43,014 nucleotides of DNA from Branchiostoma floridae. Its lineage: Eukaryota; Chordata; Leptocardii; Amphioxiformes; Branchiostomatidae. The translations under genes and the position numbers were made by a program. The stretch lies in the NCBI RefSeq assembly GCF_000003815.2, contig NW_023365693.1, forward strand, positions 41,588-84,601. Direction: 5' to 3'. Within the stretch, counting starts at the first letter, position 1. Every line of letters starts with the position of its first letter. This document shows positions 1 to 11,000 of this stretch, piece after piece. The notes under the pieces are model-generated. The model did no database searches and was not told where the DNA came from. It saw nothing but the letters and a program-made list of their open reading frames with translations.

Positions 1-918
1 GCTGGTCGTCGCTGTTTAAGGCCTGTGCGTGTAGCAGTCTGTCCACGTCACGTGTCTTCACCAGTCGGGTCAGCATGGCGCGGAGGTCGTCCTCGTCGAT
101 GAAGTCTCGAGCTTTGCTGCCTACAAGGGGAACAATACATAAAGGATGTTTTGTAAGTTTTACGGACCAAAATGAGATGAAACTAAATGCAACATTGGGA
201 ACAGTTGAGATGTTTTGATTATAAACAGTTAGGGCGACATTGGGGAAATTTCTTTGGCTAAACATGGTGCAAACGATCCCAAAACAACGCAAAGCTGAAG
301 AAAAGACTTTTAGAAGATAAGCTTGGTAAACTTCATAACTTCGTACAAGATACTGGGCGACTTACGACAGTTTTAAACGTATTGGAACAATCAAAGTTAT
401 TTGTATATCTTTAGTTTCTGACAAGTTTTCCGTGTCAGGCACAGTTTCAGGAGCTAAGACGACGTTTTAAAAAGTTTTGGAAGTTGAAACTGCGCCACAA
501 CACCACAGTGCAAGAACGACACTACAAGAGCCGAGAAATGATATCAATCAAATGCTGACGGTACATCTAAAGTTTCTGATGTTTACAACTTCAGACACGA
601 TAAATGTTTCAGGTTTCTCACAGGACGACGATTGAATATAATTTTCTGCCTTCGAAAGTTAAAAACATACTACACTGCTATGTTACAAAACCACAAATCA
701 GGAAAGACACCACAATTAGAGAAACCTCACCTCTTGAGGGACGGCGATAGAATATATTTTTCTTACTTTGAAAGCTAGAAATACTACGTTATAAGATTAC
801 AAATCAGTAAAGACACGACAACGGTTCGAAAAACCTTACCTCGTGAGGGGTAGCCGATCGCCATCCCGAGACAGAGAAGCACACACGCGGCGCGTACAGC
901 CCACATCGTGCCCGCCAT
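1..918 (-). CDS. Duplicate 5' end of the VWA-ZP gene (exons 1-2, partial)
   Basis: Two exons on the minus strand. Exon 1 is 918-840, starting at the ATG at 918-916 and encoding a signal peptide identical in protein to that of the plus-strand gene at 5042; I found only synonymous changes (GGC TAC for GGT TAT). Exon 2 starts at 120, with its AG acceptor at 122-121, and runs off the left edge. It matches plus exon 2 with a few replacements, such as Asp for Glu in the acidic stretch and Asn for His near the window edge. The phase-1 junction is the same. The intervening intron matches intron 1 of the plus gene, very closely near exon 1 and less well further in. The rest of the copy lies outside the window, so it may be a complete paralogue or a truncated duplicate. 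An assembly fold-back or collapsed haplotype is less likely because divergence is uneven and includes indels. Confidence 0.75.
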
Positions 919-985
919 GCTGGAGCACAAACACCTTCCTGGTCACCGCGCACAGGGGAATGAACGAGCCGGGAACTCGTGCCGC

Positions 986-1065
986 TTTTATAGGAGACAG
1001 GAGGGGCGTGGTCCAGGTGGGTCTGTACGTCACCTGGGCTTCTCACCTGTCTGATGCCTCACCTG
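986..1065 (-). promoter_or_regulatory. TATA box and E-box cluster of the duplicate copy
   Basis: On the minus strand a TATAAAA box (992-986) lies about 70 bp upstream of the duplicate ATG. Four CAGGTG/CACCTG E-boxes follow upstream at 1014-1019, 1031-1036, 1044-1049 and 1060-1065. The set mirrors the promoter at 4894-4974, so it was duplicated with the gene and has been kept. Confidence 0.6.
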
Positions 1066-2359
1066 GGCAGACTTACGTCATGAATATTCATCACTTTCAT
1101 TTATCTGGTAACGAAATCAAATTCGAGATTGGATATTCATTATTGGTTGAATGAAGACCTTTATTGTACAATTTGACACTTTCCAAAAACAAAAAGGCTT
1201 CGACGAATACTGCATATACTACATATGAAAGCAGTAGCAAAAATGCATGAGTTAATACTAATTTCGTAGAATGCTAATGTTAATTGCAAACAATTTATTG
1301 TTCAGTATACCATACTTTGTTTTTTTTTATTGGTTTGGCTGTTCCGATGCCGAACACACAGTCAGGGCTGCCCAACTAGCTTATGGCTATTACAAAGGGA
1401 TAGCCCTGCTGACAAACACATAGACAATACATAAAAAGAACATTTATATATACATGGTTTGTATGTGTAGACATTTGTTCAGCCTTCCTGATCGCCTAGA
1501 TTTTATAAATAAGGCAACAAGAGTGTTGTCCCTACATGCAAGCAGACCCATCGGGTGTGATGCATGATGGAAATAATGTCTTAACTATTGGTTCCTATGG
1601 GATAACTGCTTAAGTTCCAGGTCAATTTTGGGGTCAAATAAATGGAAGAATTAGATTGCTAAGGATGGAAAATAATGAACAACTATTCACACACATGCTG
1701 CAAACATTGTTTTTAAGATCGGACCTCGGTTTCGTAAGAGCTACCAATTTTATGAAGGCTTTTTTTCAAGTCTTAAGTATGTGTTTCAATGGGATGATTA
1801 ACGAAGATCAAAGCCCATTTTGATCGAAAGAAAATGGAAAATAAAGTTAATAAGAGTACAAGCTGTCAAAAAAGTATCCAGAAACACACTGCAAAGGTAA
1901 TTTTTAAGCTCATGTAAATATCTCTTAAGAGCTACCAAGTTGAAGTTTGTCCAATGGCTGCTCGCATTATAATGACAATGATCTTTATTTGCATGACCTT
2001 GCCCATATGGGCTAAATGCAGTAGTTACATAAAACTTTGCTGTAAAGAATCTTTACAGTGGCAGTGGGAGAGACAGAACAACTAAGGCTATGCTACACTA
2101 TAAGTACATCTATCGTTTACAAAATAGTCAAATATGTTATAATGTGTTACACCTGGCTGGTACCTGGAGGGTACTAGGGGGTTAATGCTTTATAATGAAA
2201 CTACTCCCTGTCCACGTTCAGAAAAATATTATTAGCAGAGCCAGAATACTCCCATCTGGAGTGCAGTATGGCTTTAAAGCATAGGCGGTAGGCCATCGAG
2301 TTTTTGTTGAAATCAATATTACTTTGCCGCATTGAAAATCAGATTCTATGAACTCAAAC
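1066..2359. other. Intergenic DNA between the head-to-head copies, left part
   Basis: AT-rich DNA with no supported exon. The stretch around 1350-1540, containing the phrase CTGCCCAACTAGC, resembles dispersed sequence near 34522 and, more weakly, 17400-17490, so it is probably an old interspersed repeat. I see nothing else in it. Confidence 0.4.
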
Positions 2360-3430
2360 AGTGTGTACTCGTTCCACAGAGGTTCCCGAGAATCATACAC
2401 TAGTTAAACACACACTGTGTTCTTGGTCCACTGAAAGATTCCCGAGAATAGTACACTTACACACACTGTGTACTCGGTCCATTGAACGATTCCTGAGAAT
2501 AGTACACTTACACACACGCTGTACTCGGTCCATTGAACGATTCCTGAGAATAGTACACTTACACACACTGTGTTCTCGGTCCACTGAAAGATTCCCGAGA
2601 ATCATACACTAACACACACTGTGTTCTTGGTCCACTGAAAGATTCCCGAGAATCATACACTAACACACACTGTGTTCTTGGTCCACTGAAAGATTCCCGA
2701 GAATCATACACTAACACATACTGTGTTCTTGGTCCACTGAAAGATTCCCGAGTATAGTACACTAACACATACTGTGTTCTTGGTCCACTGAAAGATTCCC
2801 GAGTATAGTACACTAACACACACTGTGTTCTTGGTCCACTGAAAGATTCCCGAGAATCATACACTAACACACACTGTGTTCTTGGTCCACTGAAAGATTC
2901 CCGAGAATCATACACTAACACACACTGTGTTCTTGGTCCACTGAAAGATTCCCGAGAATCATACACTAACACACACTGTGTTCTCGGTCCACTGAAAGAT
3001 TCCCGAGAATCATACACTAACACACACTGTGTTCTTGGTCCACTGAAAGATTCCCGAGAATCATACACTAACACATACTGTGTTCTTGGTCCACTGAAAG
3101 ATTCCCGAGAATAGTACACTAACACACACTGTGTTCTTGGTCCACTGAAAGATTCCCGAGTATAGTACACTAACACACACTGTGTTCTCGATCCACTGAA
3201 AGATTCCCGAGAATCGAACACTAAAACTCACTGTAACGGTAACTTGTTCCACTAAAAGATTCCCGAGAACAATACACTGTGTACTCCTTGTTCCACCGAA
3301 TCATTCCCGAGAATCCTAAACCGTTAAGTTACACACAATAGTACTGTGTACTCGGTCCACTGCAAGATTCCCGAGAATCGTAGTTACAAACTGTGTACTC
3401 GGTACACTGAAAGATTCACGAGAATTGTAC
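2360..3430. repeat. 51-bp minisatellite, about 20 copies
   Basis: A head-to-tail array. Each unit contains ACACACTGTGTTCTTGGTCC followed by a stretch ending ATTCCCGAGAAT. The central units (about 2590-3200) are almost identical; the edge units carry substitutions such as ACTCGGTCCATTG and small indels. The 51-bp unit is 17 codons long, so the minus strand stays open across 13 units by arithmetic alone. The array sits between the two divergent copies of the ZP-gene promoter. Confidence 0.9.
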
Positions 3431-3619
3431 ACTATCGGTAACACACACGGCCCGATCCACTGTTGGTTCCAAAGAAGATACGAACGGATGCCGAAATCAC
3501 CTGAAGATTGCCGAGAGCCGAACACCGATTTGCGAACGCTGTGTTGGCGTTAAATTCAAAAGTGTACTATCGCCCATGATTAAAATAAGGTAAACGAGTG
3601 CTTGAGTAATGCACACTTC

Positions 3620-4559
3620 AAACCTTGATGTATGACAATAAAGATATCAAAAGCAACATACTGCATATGACGACGACGTATAAAATTGCAGTTTGAAACC
3701 ACCGCCCGTCGACATCATATCCGAAATGGATCCTGTTTTTAAAAACAACGAATAAAGGTCACCCCCCCCCCCCAGATAAAGGTGAGTTAGCGTTACTGTT
3801 CTTTACAAATTTGAGGTCACTGGTCTGTGAGCCCCTAATGAGGAAGTTAGTCAAGAAGATATGTATTAATAGTGTGATATTTAATATGCAGTTCATTCTT
3901 GAAAGTGACATTCGCTGTGATTTGTAGATGAAGGTTTGTTTCACAAATTCAAGCAAATAGCGGCGGTGCATATACTTCTAGCTTCAAGCATACTATAGAT
4001 AGTGAATGATGCCACTTCGAAAGCGCACGTACATATGTACCTATGAGAACATATCGCATCTAATTAAATTTGGGGAGGAGGTGATCCGATTAACGATGAT
4101 AGCAGAAGAGTTTTAAGTCCGAAGAAAGCGTTTTTGTTCATTTTTTTTTCAGTTATATGCTCTTCGACAAATATAGGTAGCATTAGCAAAGTTTGTGCAC
4201 AAATCATACGGCCCTATTTACAGAAAAAAAAAAACGGTGAATGACGTGCAAATTATCGTCAGTTAAGATGGCGGCCCAAGTTTGGGTGACGTCAGTAGTA
4301 ACGTTAATGTAAGGGTTATTATCAAACACTAGAGATAGAAAAGGGTCGTTATAAAAGTTGGCAGTTCAAGATGAATTTGCAAATAAATCAATTCAATTAT
4401 CAAACACTGATTGGATTGGATTGGATATATTTTTTAAACATTTATAAAGCAGCCCGGACATGTTGTCCTAATGTATATAAACATTACTATGCAAAAGGTT
4501 GTTTCTGATGAGTCTGCTTTAGTGGACTTTCGCAAATGCAAGGTCACTGCTAGCCAAGG
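3620..4559 (-). repeat. Duplicate of the 3' flank of the insulin-like gene
   Basis: This stretch is collinear with 17620-18452. Shared landmarks, in order, are ATATCAAAAGCAACATACT, GAAGTTAGTCAAGAAGATATG, AAATAGCGGCGGTGCATATA, AAGATGGCGGCC and AAGCAGCCCGGACATG. The two copies have diverged by many substitutions and indels. A degraded inverted-repeat element end (AGATAAAGGTGAGTTAGCG, with a C run) sits at about 3738-3803, only in this copy. The stretch continues into the truncated insulin-like exon at 4560-4709. Confidence 0.75.
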
Positions 4560-4709
4560 TCATGACAAGACTCCATTGCGAGAGCCTCGTTCTCTGGTCA
4601 CGTGGTCACTCCCGAACTTGGAGATCGTCGATTCCCCATCGGGAATTTCCGCGACGTTCTCAGCGTCGTTCGCATCGGGTTCGGGTGTTTCCGACCACGG
4701 AGTGCAGTA
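4560..4709 (-). pseudogene. Truncated copy of the insulin-like gene's A-chain exon
   Basis: The minus strand reads from the last cysteine of the A chain (YCTPW) through the whole C-terminal extension to a TGA at 4562-4560. It parallels 18453-18605 of the intact gene. The frame is open, with one codon deleted and several substitutions; the tail keeps the phrase FGSDHVTRER. Homology stops just upstream of the YC, so the Cys-Cys-x3-Cys part of the A chain, its acceptor site and any B-chain exon are missing. No AG acceptor precedes the fragment. It is therefore a duplicated gene end and not a working hormone gene. Confidence 0.8.
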
Positions 4710-4711
4710 GT

Positions 4712-4890
4712 TCATTCATAGTTAGAGTATAAAAGACCTGTTTCTTTCAGATCTCTTCAGTGTCACTGACGAAGGATAGTGGATTCTATCCGAAACGTCT
4801 GACCGTTTCCAAAACCATATCCAGTTACGTTGCTTGAGTAACTAATTTTTGTTGTATCTTATTACCTGGATGTCTAACCTACATCGACGT
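4712..4890 (+). mobile_element. Possible 3' tail of a retroelement
   Basis: The stretch runs from the breakpoint of the truncated insulin-like exon to the first E-box of the ZP gene. It contains CTGACGA (4766-4772), a perfect 6-bp stem GGATAG/CTATCC, then GAAAC (4792-4796), followed by TTGCTTGAGTAACT and TTATTACCTGGATGTCTAACC. Layouts of the type CTGANGA-stem-GAAAC occur at the ends of many metazoan retroelements. A related layout, CTGAAGAAGG...GCGAAACTAG, is present near 40413. The assignment rests on pattern memory only. Confidence 0.35.
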
Positions 4891-4893
4891 GTC

Positions 4894-4974
4894 CAGGTGA
4901 TTGCATCAGACAGGTGAGAATCCCAGGTGACGTGCCGACCCACCTGGACCACGCCCCCCGTGTCTCCTATAAAA
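4894..4974 (+). promoter_or_regulatory. Promoter of the VWA-ZP gene
   Basis: A TATAAAA box (4968-4974) lies 68 bp upstream of the ATG at 5042, placing the expected start near 5000 and giving a 5' UTR of about 40 bases. Four E-boxes of the CAGGTG class (4894-4899, 4911-4916, 4924-4929 and CACCTG 4941-4946) cluster within 53 bp just upstream. CAGGTG is bound by Snail/Zeb repressors and E-protein bHLH activators. All elements recur in the inverted copy at 986-1065. Confidence 0.65.
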
Positions 4975-5041
4975 GCGGCACGAGTTCCCGGTTCGTTCAT
5001 TCCCTACTGCGCGGTGACCAGGAAGGTGTTTGTGCTCCAGC

Positions 5042-8000
5042 ATGGCGGGCACGATGTGGGCTGTACGCGCCGCGTGTGTGCTTCTCTGTCTCGGGATGGC
5101 GATCGGTTATCCCTCACGAGGTAAGGTTTTTCGAACCGTTGTCGTGTCTTTACTGATTTGTAGTCTTATAACGTAGTATTTCTAGCTTTCAAAGTAAGAA
5201 AAATATATTCTATCGCCGTCCCTCAAGAGGTGAGGTTTCTCTAATTGTAGTCTTTCCTGATTTGTGGTTTTGTAACATAGCAGTGTAGTATGTTTTTAAC
5301 TTTCGAAGGCAGAAAATTATATTCAATCGTCGTCCTGTGAGAAACCTGAAACATTTGTCGTGTCTGAACTTGTAAACATCAGAAACTTTAGATGTACCGT
5401 CAGCATTTGATTGATATCATTTCTCGGCTCTTGTAGTGTCGTTCTTGCACTGTGGTGTTGTGGCGCAGTTTCAACTTCCAAAACGTTTTTAAAACGTCGT
5501 CTTAGCTCCTGAAACTGTGCCTGACATGGAATACTAGTCAGTAACTAAAGGTATACAAATAGCTTCGATTGTTCCAATACGTTTAAAACTGTCGTAAGTC
5601 GTCCAGTATCTTGTACGAAGTTACGAAGTTTACCAAGTTTATCTTCTAAAAGTCTTTTCTTCAGCTTTGCGTTGTTTTGGGATCGTTTGCACCATGTTTA
5701 GCCGAAGAAATTGCCTCAATGTCGCCCGAACTGTTTAAAAGCAAACCATCTCGACTGTTCCCAACGTTGCATTTAGTTGCATCTCATTTTGGTCCATAAA
5801 ACGTACATCTTCCTTTTATGTATTGTTCCCCTTGTAGGCAGCAAAGCACGAGACTTTATCGACGAGGACGAACTCCGAGCCATGCTGACCCGACTGGTGA
5901 AGACACGTGACGTGGACAGACTTCTGCACGCACAGGCCTTACACAGCGACGACCAGCTCTTAAACAGCAACGACCGGAGAGACGAGAGCTCTGGAGAAGG
6001 ATCGGGACAAACCGTCGTTATAGAATTCCCTGGACAAGGTACGAACAGTCTCCAATTATTTGGTTTAATTATTTTGCAAATTCTATAAAAGTACTAGTAT
6101 GATTTTATTGTAAATGACATTTATCATTCCTTGTATTTGTAGGTTTGCTTTAAGCTAGATTTGGCACATGTAGTATGTCTAAAATGTGCAATTTAGCATC
6201 TTATCTTTTTAGAGTTAATTGATTGAATCAAATACACTTCTGGCCACCGTAGAATTAAATTTGTCGACGGCCTCGGGAATTGAAATCTTGCTTTTGACGA
6301 ATTATTTCAACCCATTTTTTCCATGCGTTGTTAAAACTATTCCATGTATATCATTCCTCTCAAAAGTACTTGTACTTGAACGGATTCTAACATTTTCATG
6401 CCTCGTGCATATTTTCTCTTCATCAGTTAAAGAAAGCTCCGGTGAAGGTAGCGGTGAGACTGGCGGTTTCGAAGGATTCCCTGGCGACTGTAAGTTTCGA
6501 TGAATATTTTTGCCATTCGTGAACTGTTTTGATACTACGTGATTTTAACTAATGATCCAAGTTGCTGTCCGTACTCACTAAATGACTAACAACAATTTAG
6601 CACGAACTAAAGAGTTATTTCATGCGAAATCTAAACTTTAGAATATTGAAGAGCAAATGCATTGCCCATTACCATTGTCGTATATGCTGTACTCAATACT
6701 ATTAGTACGTTATTCTGCATCAGTCCTACTCAGCTGCTAGCTATTTCCTGAAAGGTACTGCTCCATTGCCCAGTTATTGGGCAGCCACGTCTTGTCGGCA
6801 AGTTTCTTGCTTGGTTGTGAATGTTGGCAGCAAGCGCTACTGCTTTCTCTACACTCGACTGCATCTTTAAACTGCCATCGGTGACAAACCAGACATCATT
6901 GGTTCTTTTTCCCCTTTCAGTCAAGTTTTTGGGAGAACCAGTTACTGAGTCCTCAGGAGAGGGAAGTGGATTCCCTGGGGAAGGTAAAGAGTCTTAATTT
7001 TACAACCCCTCTTCTGTATTTGTATTCGTCTGCGTAAAGTAAAATCTACAATACACTCGCGAATACATCTTGTTCATTATTCACGTATGGCAATGATCTC
7101 CGACTATAAATATTCTTACTTTAACGGAGTCTAGCATCATAAGCATGTCTTAAATTCAACTTGTTCCTATTTTTTTCTTAAGGTAACCGGCAAGACAAGT
7201 CTCATTTTACAACCCTCTCTGTATTTGTATTCGTCTGAGCAAAGTAAAATCTACACTCACTCACGAATACATCTCTTGTTATTGGCGTATTCTAATCATC
7301 TCCAACTAGCTATAATTGTACTTAACGTAATCTAGCAAATACCGTAATCTAGCAGTATTAGCATGTCTCAAATTCCAGCTTGTGCCTATTTTTTCTTCAT
7401 CAGTCAAAGAAGGCTCCGGTGATGAAGGAAGCGGCGAGACCGGCGGGTTTGGCGGATTCCCTGGCGACGGTAAGTTTCCATGGATTTTTTTTTCCATTTG
7501 CGGACTTCTAAGTACAAAATTTTCGTCACTAGGCTTCTACCTCCATACCTTTCCACATATACTAAATAAATACGAACGTTTGAACACGATCAGAACCGAA
7601 TTTCGTGCAAAAACTTATCATTGCTGCCGTATGGAATATAACCGTAAAGTAGCCGCCATTAGTCTGCATCACCCAACTCGGCAGCTAGCCATACTGCCGC
7701 CTACTGTCTCGGGATGTCTCGCTGCATTGTCCATATATTAGTCACCCCCTTACTGCAGGGTTGGTACCAAATGTTACAGCTTTCTCTAAACGGCACCTTT
7801 GTGACAAAACGATTGTTCGCTTTCGTTTACAGTGAAGTTTTATGGCGGCTATGGCTATTATGGCTATGACGCAGTTGAGGCATCTGGCGAGGGCAGCGGA
7901 TTACCCGGAGACGGTTTGTCTCATTTTTCAACTTTTTGTATTGTATTTCTACACTTTTAAGCGGCTTTCTGTATTGTAACATGATAGCATTTTATGACTT

Positions 8001-11000
8001 CATTTACTGGGTATCCTCCACTGGTCAGAACATGGGAGCGGTCAGGAAATTTTCAGATCTCTCCTCCTAACATCTGCTTGGAGATGGCCCTGCTCTTTGA
8101 AGTTAACCACCAAGCAGATGCTAGGCAGTAACATTTTAGCATTTTATGACTTCCTTTATTGGGTACCCTCTACTGGTTAGAACATGGGAGCGGTCAGGAA
8201 ATCTTCATTGTACATTGTACAATTTATCATTCGGACTACCATCTAAACCTGTTCTGTCATTCGTCTCACTGAATGAAAATCTACATACACTACTAGATTT
8301 TCAGTATTACAAACCCGTAGCTATGTACTTGTAATGCATCTCATTCATGTAGTCATTCTAGCTCATTCCAACACTAATGATCCACTGTTACAAACTTTGC
8401 TTAATTTCCACCTTTTAATCTGTATTCACCAATGCGAACTTAAGTTCTCTCCGTTTCAGTGAAAGAGGGAGAAGGAAGCGGTGAAGACCAACCAGACGAA
8501 CCAGTTCAACAGTAAGTTTCTTGAATCTTCTCTACACGTTCGTATCATTACTTGCTTGCCATATATTTAACTTTTCAGTCTCCGTCACATGACTTAATTC
8601 TGTACTGATCTTGTGTAACAGCGCCATACATTTCCGTGCCTCATCATAGTTGTACAACCATAACAAACCCATACAGTTAGAAGTGAATGGTTGTTTCTAT
8701 GGTAACGGTTTCCATGGTAACGTTGTCCAGGTGCCCGGATGGAGACTTCATCTCCGCCGCCTGGCGGTGTGACGGCAGGAGGGACTGTAATGATGGCTCG
8801 GACGAACGGGGATGCGAAAGTAACTTTACACTAGTTCACTAGTTCACTGGTTCTATTGTCGTTTCGTATCCCACAACGTTAACGTGTAGTAACGGCAGTA
8901 GTTTCTATCTAAAGTTGTAATGTTCAGTGTAACAACTACTGCCGGAGCATTTCAATGGCATCCTCCGTATTCATGAACGTGCTACTATTTCGTTGCCTAC
9001 GTTTTGAATGAAACACAATGTAGCTTTAGAAACCTCACATTAAAACTTCATATAACTTTGACGAAAAGCCAAAACTGAATATTGGGAGTTGAATCAGCAT
9101 TTCCTTTTACGCATTGCCCTTCTAGTTTATTTTGTTTAATTCCAAGTCAGTTTGTTTTTTACGGGCCCAGTTAGACGTAAAAATTCCCTCAGATGTTCCT
9201 TGCAGACGATAACGCACTGTTTACATCTCGTTCCCAGATCTGTGTGCGGGTCTGGGTTACCCTGGAGACCGAGGTTGTCGCTGCGCCAGCTGCAAGGCTG
9301 ACCGGCCGTCGCAGAACTGCGCATGCCCGCCCAGCCAATGTCAAGATATCCTAGAGAAGAAATGCGACCGTAAGTAAAACTTATTTGCCTAGAACTGAAA
9401 GTTTAGGCATTGCTGTTCGTTGTTTTAAATCGTTTGTACCGTTAGTTCACCTTTATCCGTGGGGTAACCTATATCCGTTGTTTTTCAAAACAGCGCATTT
9501 AGGAATATCAAGTCGACAGACGGTTGTTTCAAATTGTAATATTTTAAGTATAGCAGTTTGAACGCGCATTTCGTCAGCATGATCTCCCCAAATACCCTGA
9601 TTTTGAAAGCAACGGATATAGGTTACCCCGAAGATAAAGGTGAACTAGCGTTACATATCGACAGCCAATTTCCTCTCTGGAAACATGTTTGCAACAAATT
9701 GCTGAAAGTTGCATCCAGAGTATGGAAACAATGGAATGTGTAAGGATGGAATTTGATTCTGACCTTACAAAACCTATGAGATTTGACCTGCCTTGATTCT
9801 TTGACATATAAACGAAAACCAAAAACAAGTGATTTAAATTTTGTTGTCCCAATGAACGTTGTCCGCGGTTCTTCATGTAATATGATCTTTTGTATATACA
9901 CTGGATCGTCTTCTACTTAAACGTACAAGTTGAAGAGACAGCCATTTGTCCGAGGTAATCAAAATCTACACCTTTGCTCCCAGAATCACTGAATATTATC
10001 CGCGATCCTTTCTAACGCTCGTGTAATGTTAACTACTATCATTCTCTATATGTCCACTACTGAAGTCTTTAACTTTAAGTTGAAGAAACAGCTTCGTTGT
10101 CTTTAACGAAATTCAACTTTTCTCCCCAGACCTGACGATCCTGACCGTACCCCCGTTCGACAGGGGCAACGCTGCGACGAGGTCTTACATGCCGACCGGG
10201 CGGGTGACGGGCGGAGCCATGCGGGCTGACATGGTGTTCATCACCGACGGATCCGCCAGCATCGGTACCTTCAACTTCGAGGAGATCAAGAAGTTCATGC
10301 GGCAGTTGGTCGATGGTCTTACCGTGTCTCTTACCTCATTTAGGTCAGTGTACTAAACCATTTTTTTTTCATACAATTCAAACTGATTTTGTACATTGAA
10401 CCTGCTCAAGGATTGACTTAAATCGATAAATTTACTTTCAATTCAACAAGACTAACTTTGCTGCTGTACCCAAGTCTTTTCACTTTTCGTCGTCCTCAAA
10501 GATTAGTGTAATGGTTTTAAGTTTCATTCAATTCAACTAGACTGCAACTTTTCCTGTGCCTAAAACCTGTATATGCTGTCCTATCAAATTGGCTTTAACT
10601 TAAATTTTGTTTAGATGCTACATAGTGATTTTGACGTAGCGCTTCCTTCTGAAATGCTACCAGTTGCAAACTATCTTTGATCAGATGTTTTAAACCTTTG
10701 TTCTATTTCCCAGGGTCGGCGCTATGCAGTTTGCCTACGAGAACCGAGAAGAGTTCGGCCTGGAGGATAACTATAACAACGCCGGAGTAGACGCCGCCAT
10801 CTGCGCCATTCCTTATATGGACGGACCTGGAACCTACACCGGGGAGGCCATCCTGTTCGCTAAGGACTACATGTTCGGTAAGGTCACGACCTTTTACTAA
10901 CTTTGACCTTGTTTCATGTTCGGTAAGGTCACGACCTCCTCAACTTTGACCTTGCTTTCTTTGTACAGAAATTAAATTATGGAAATGTTCATTCCCTTAA

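Noticed and set aside
2559-3221. 220-residue minus-strand open frame made of 17-residue repeats
   Set aside because: It is the translation of the 51-bp minisatellite. It stays open because 51 is divisible by three; its ends follow the array and there is no supporting gene structure.
2360-3430. CRISPR-like array
   Set aside because: Whole 51-bp units repeat without unique spacers, and the context is a eukaryotic genome.
4471-4710. 79-residue plus-strand frame, and a similar one at 18370-18606
   Set aside because: Both are the antisense of the insulin-like gene's A-chain exon; their similarity reflects conservation of the minus-strand coding sequence.
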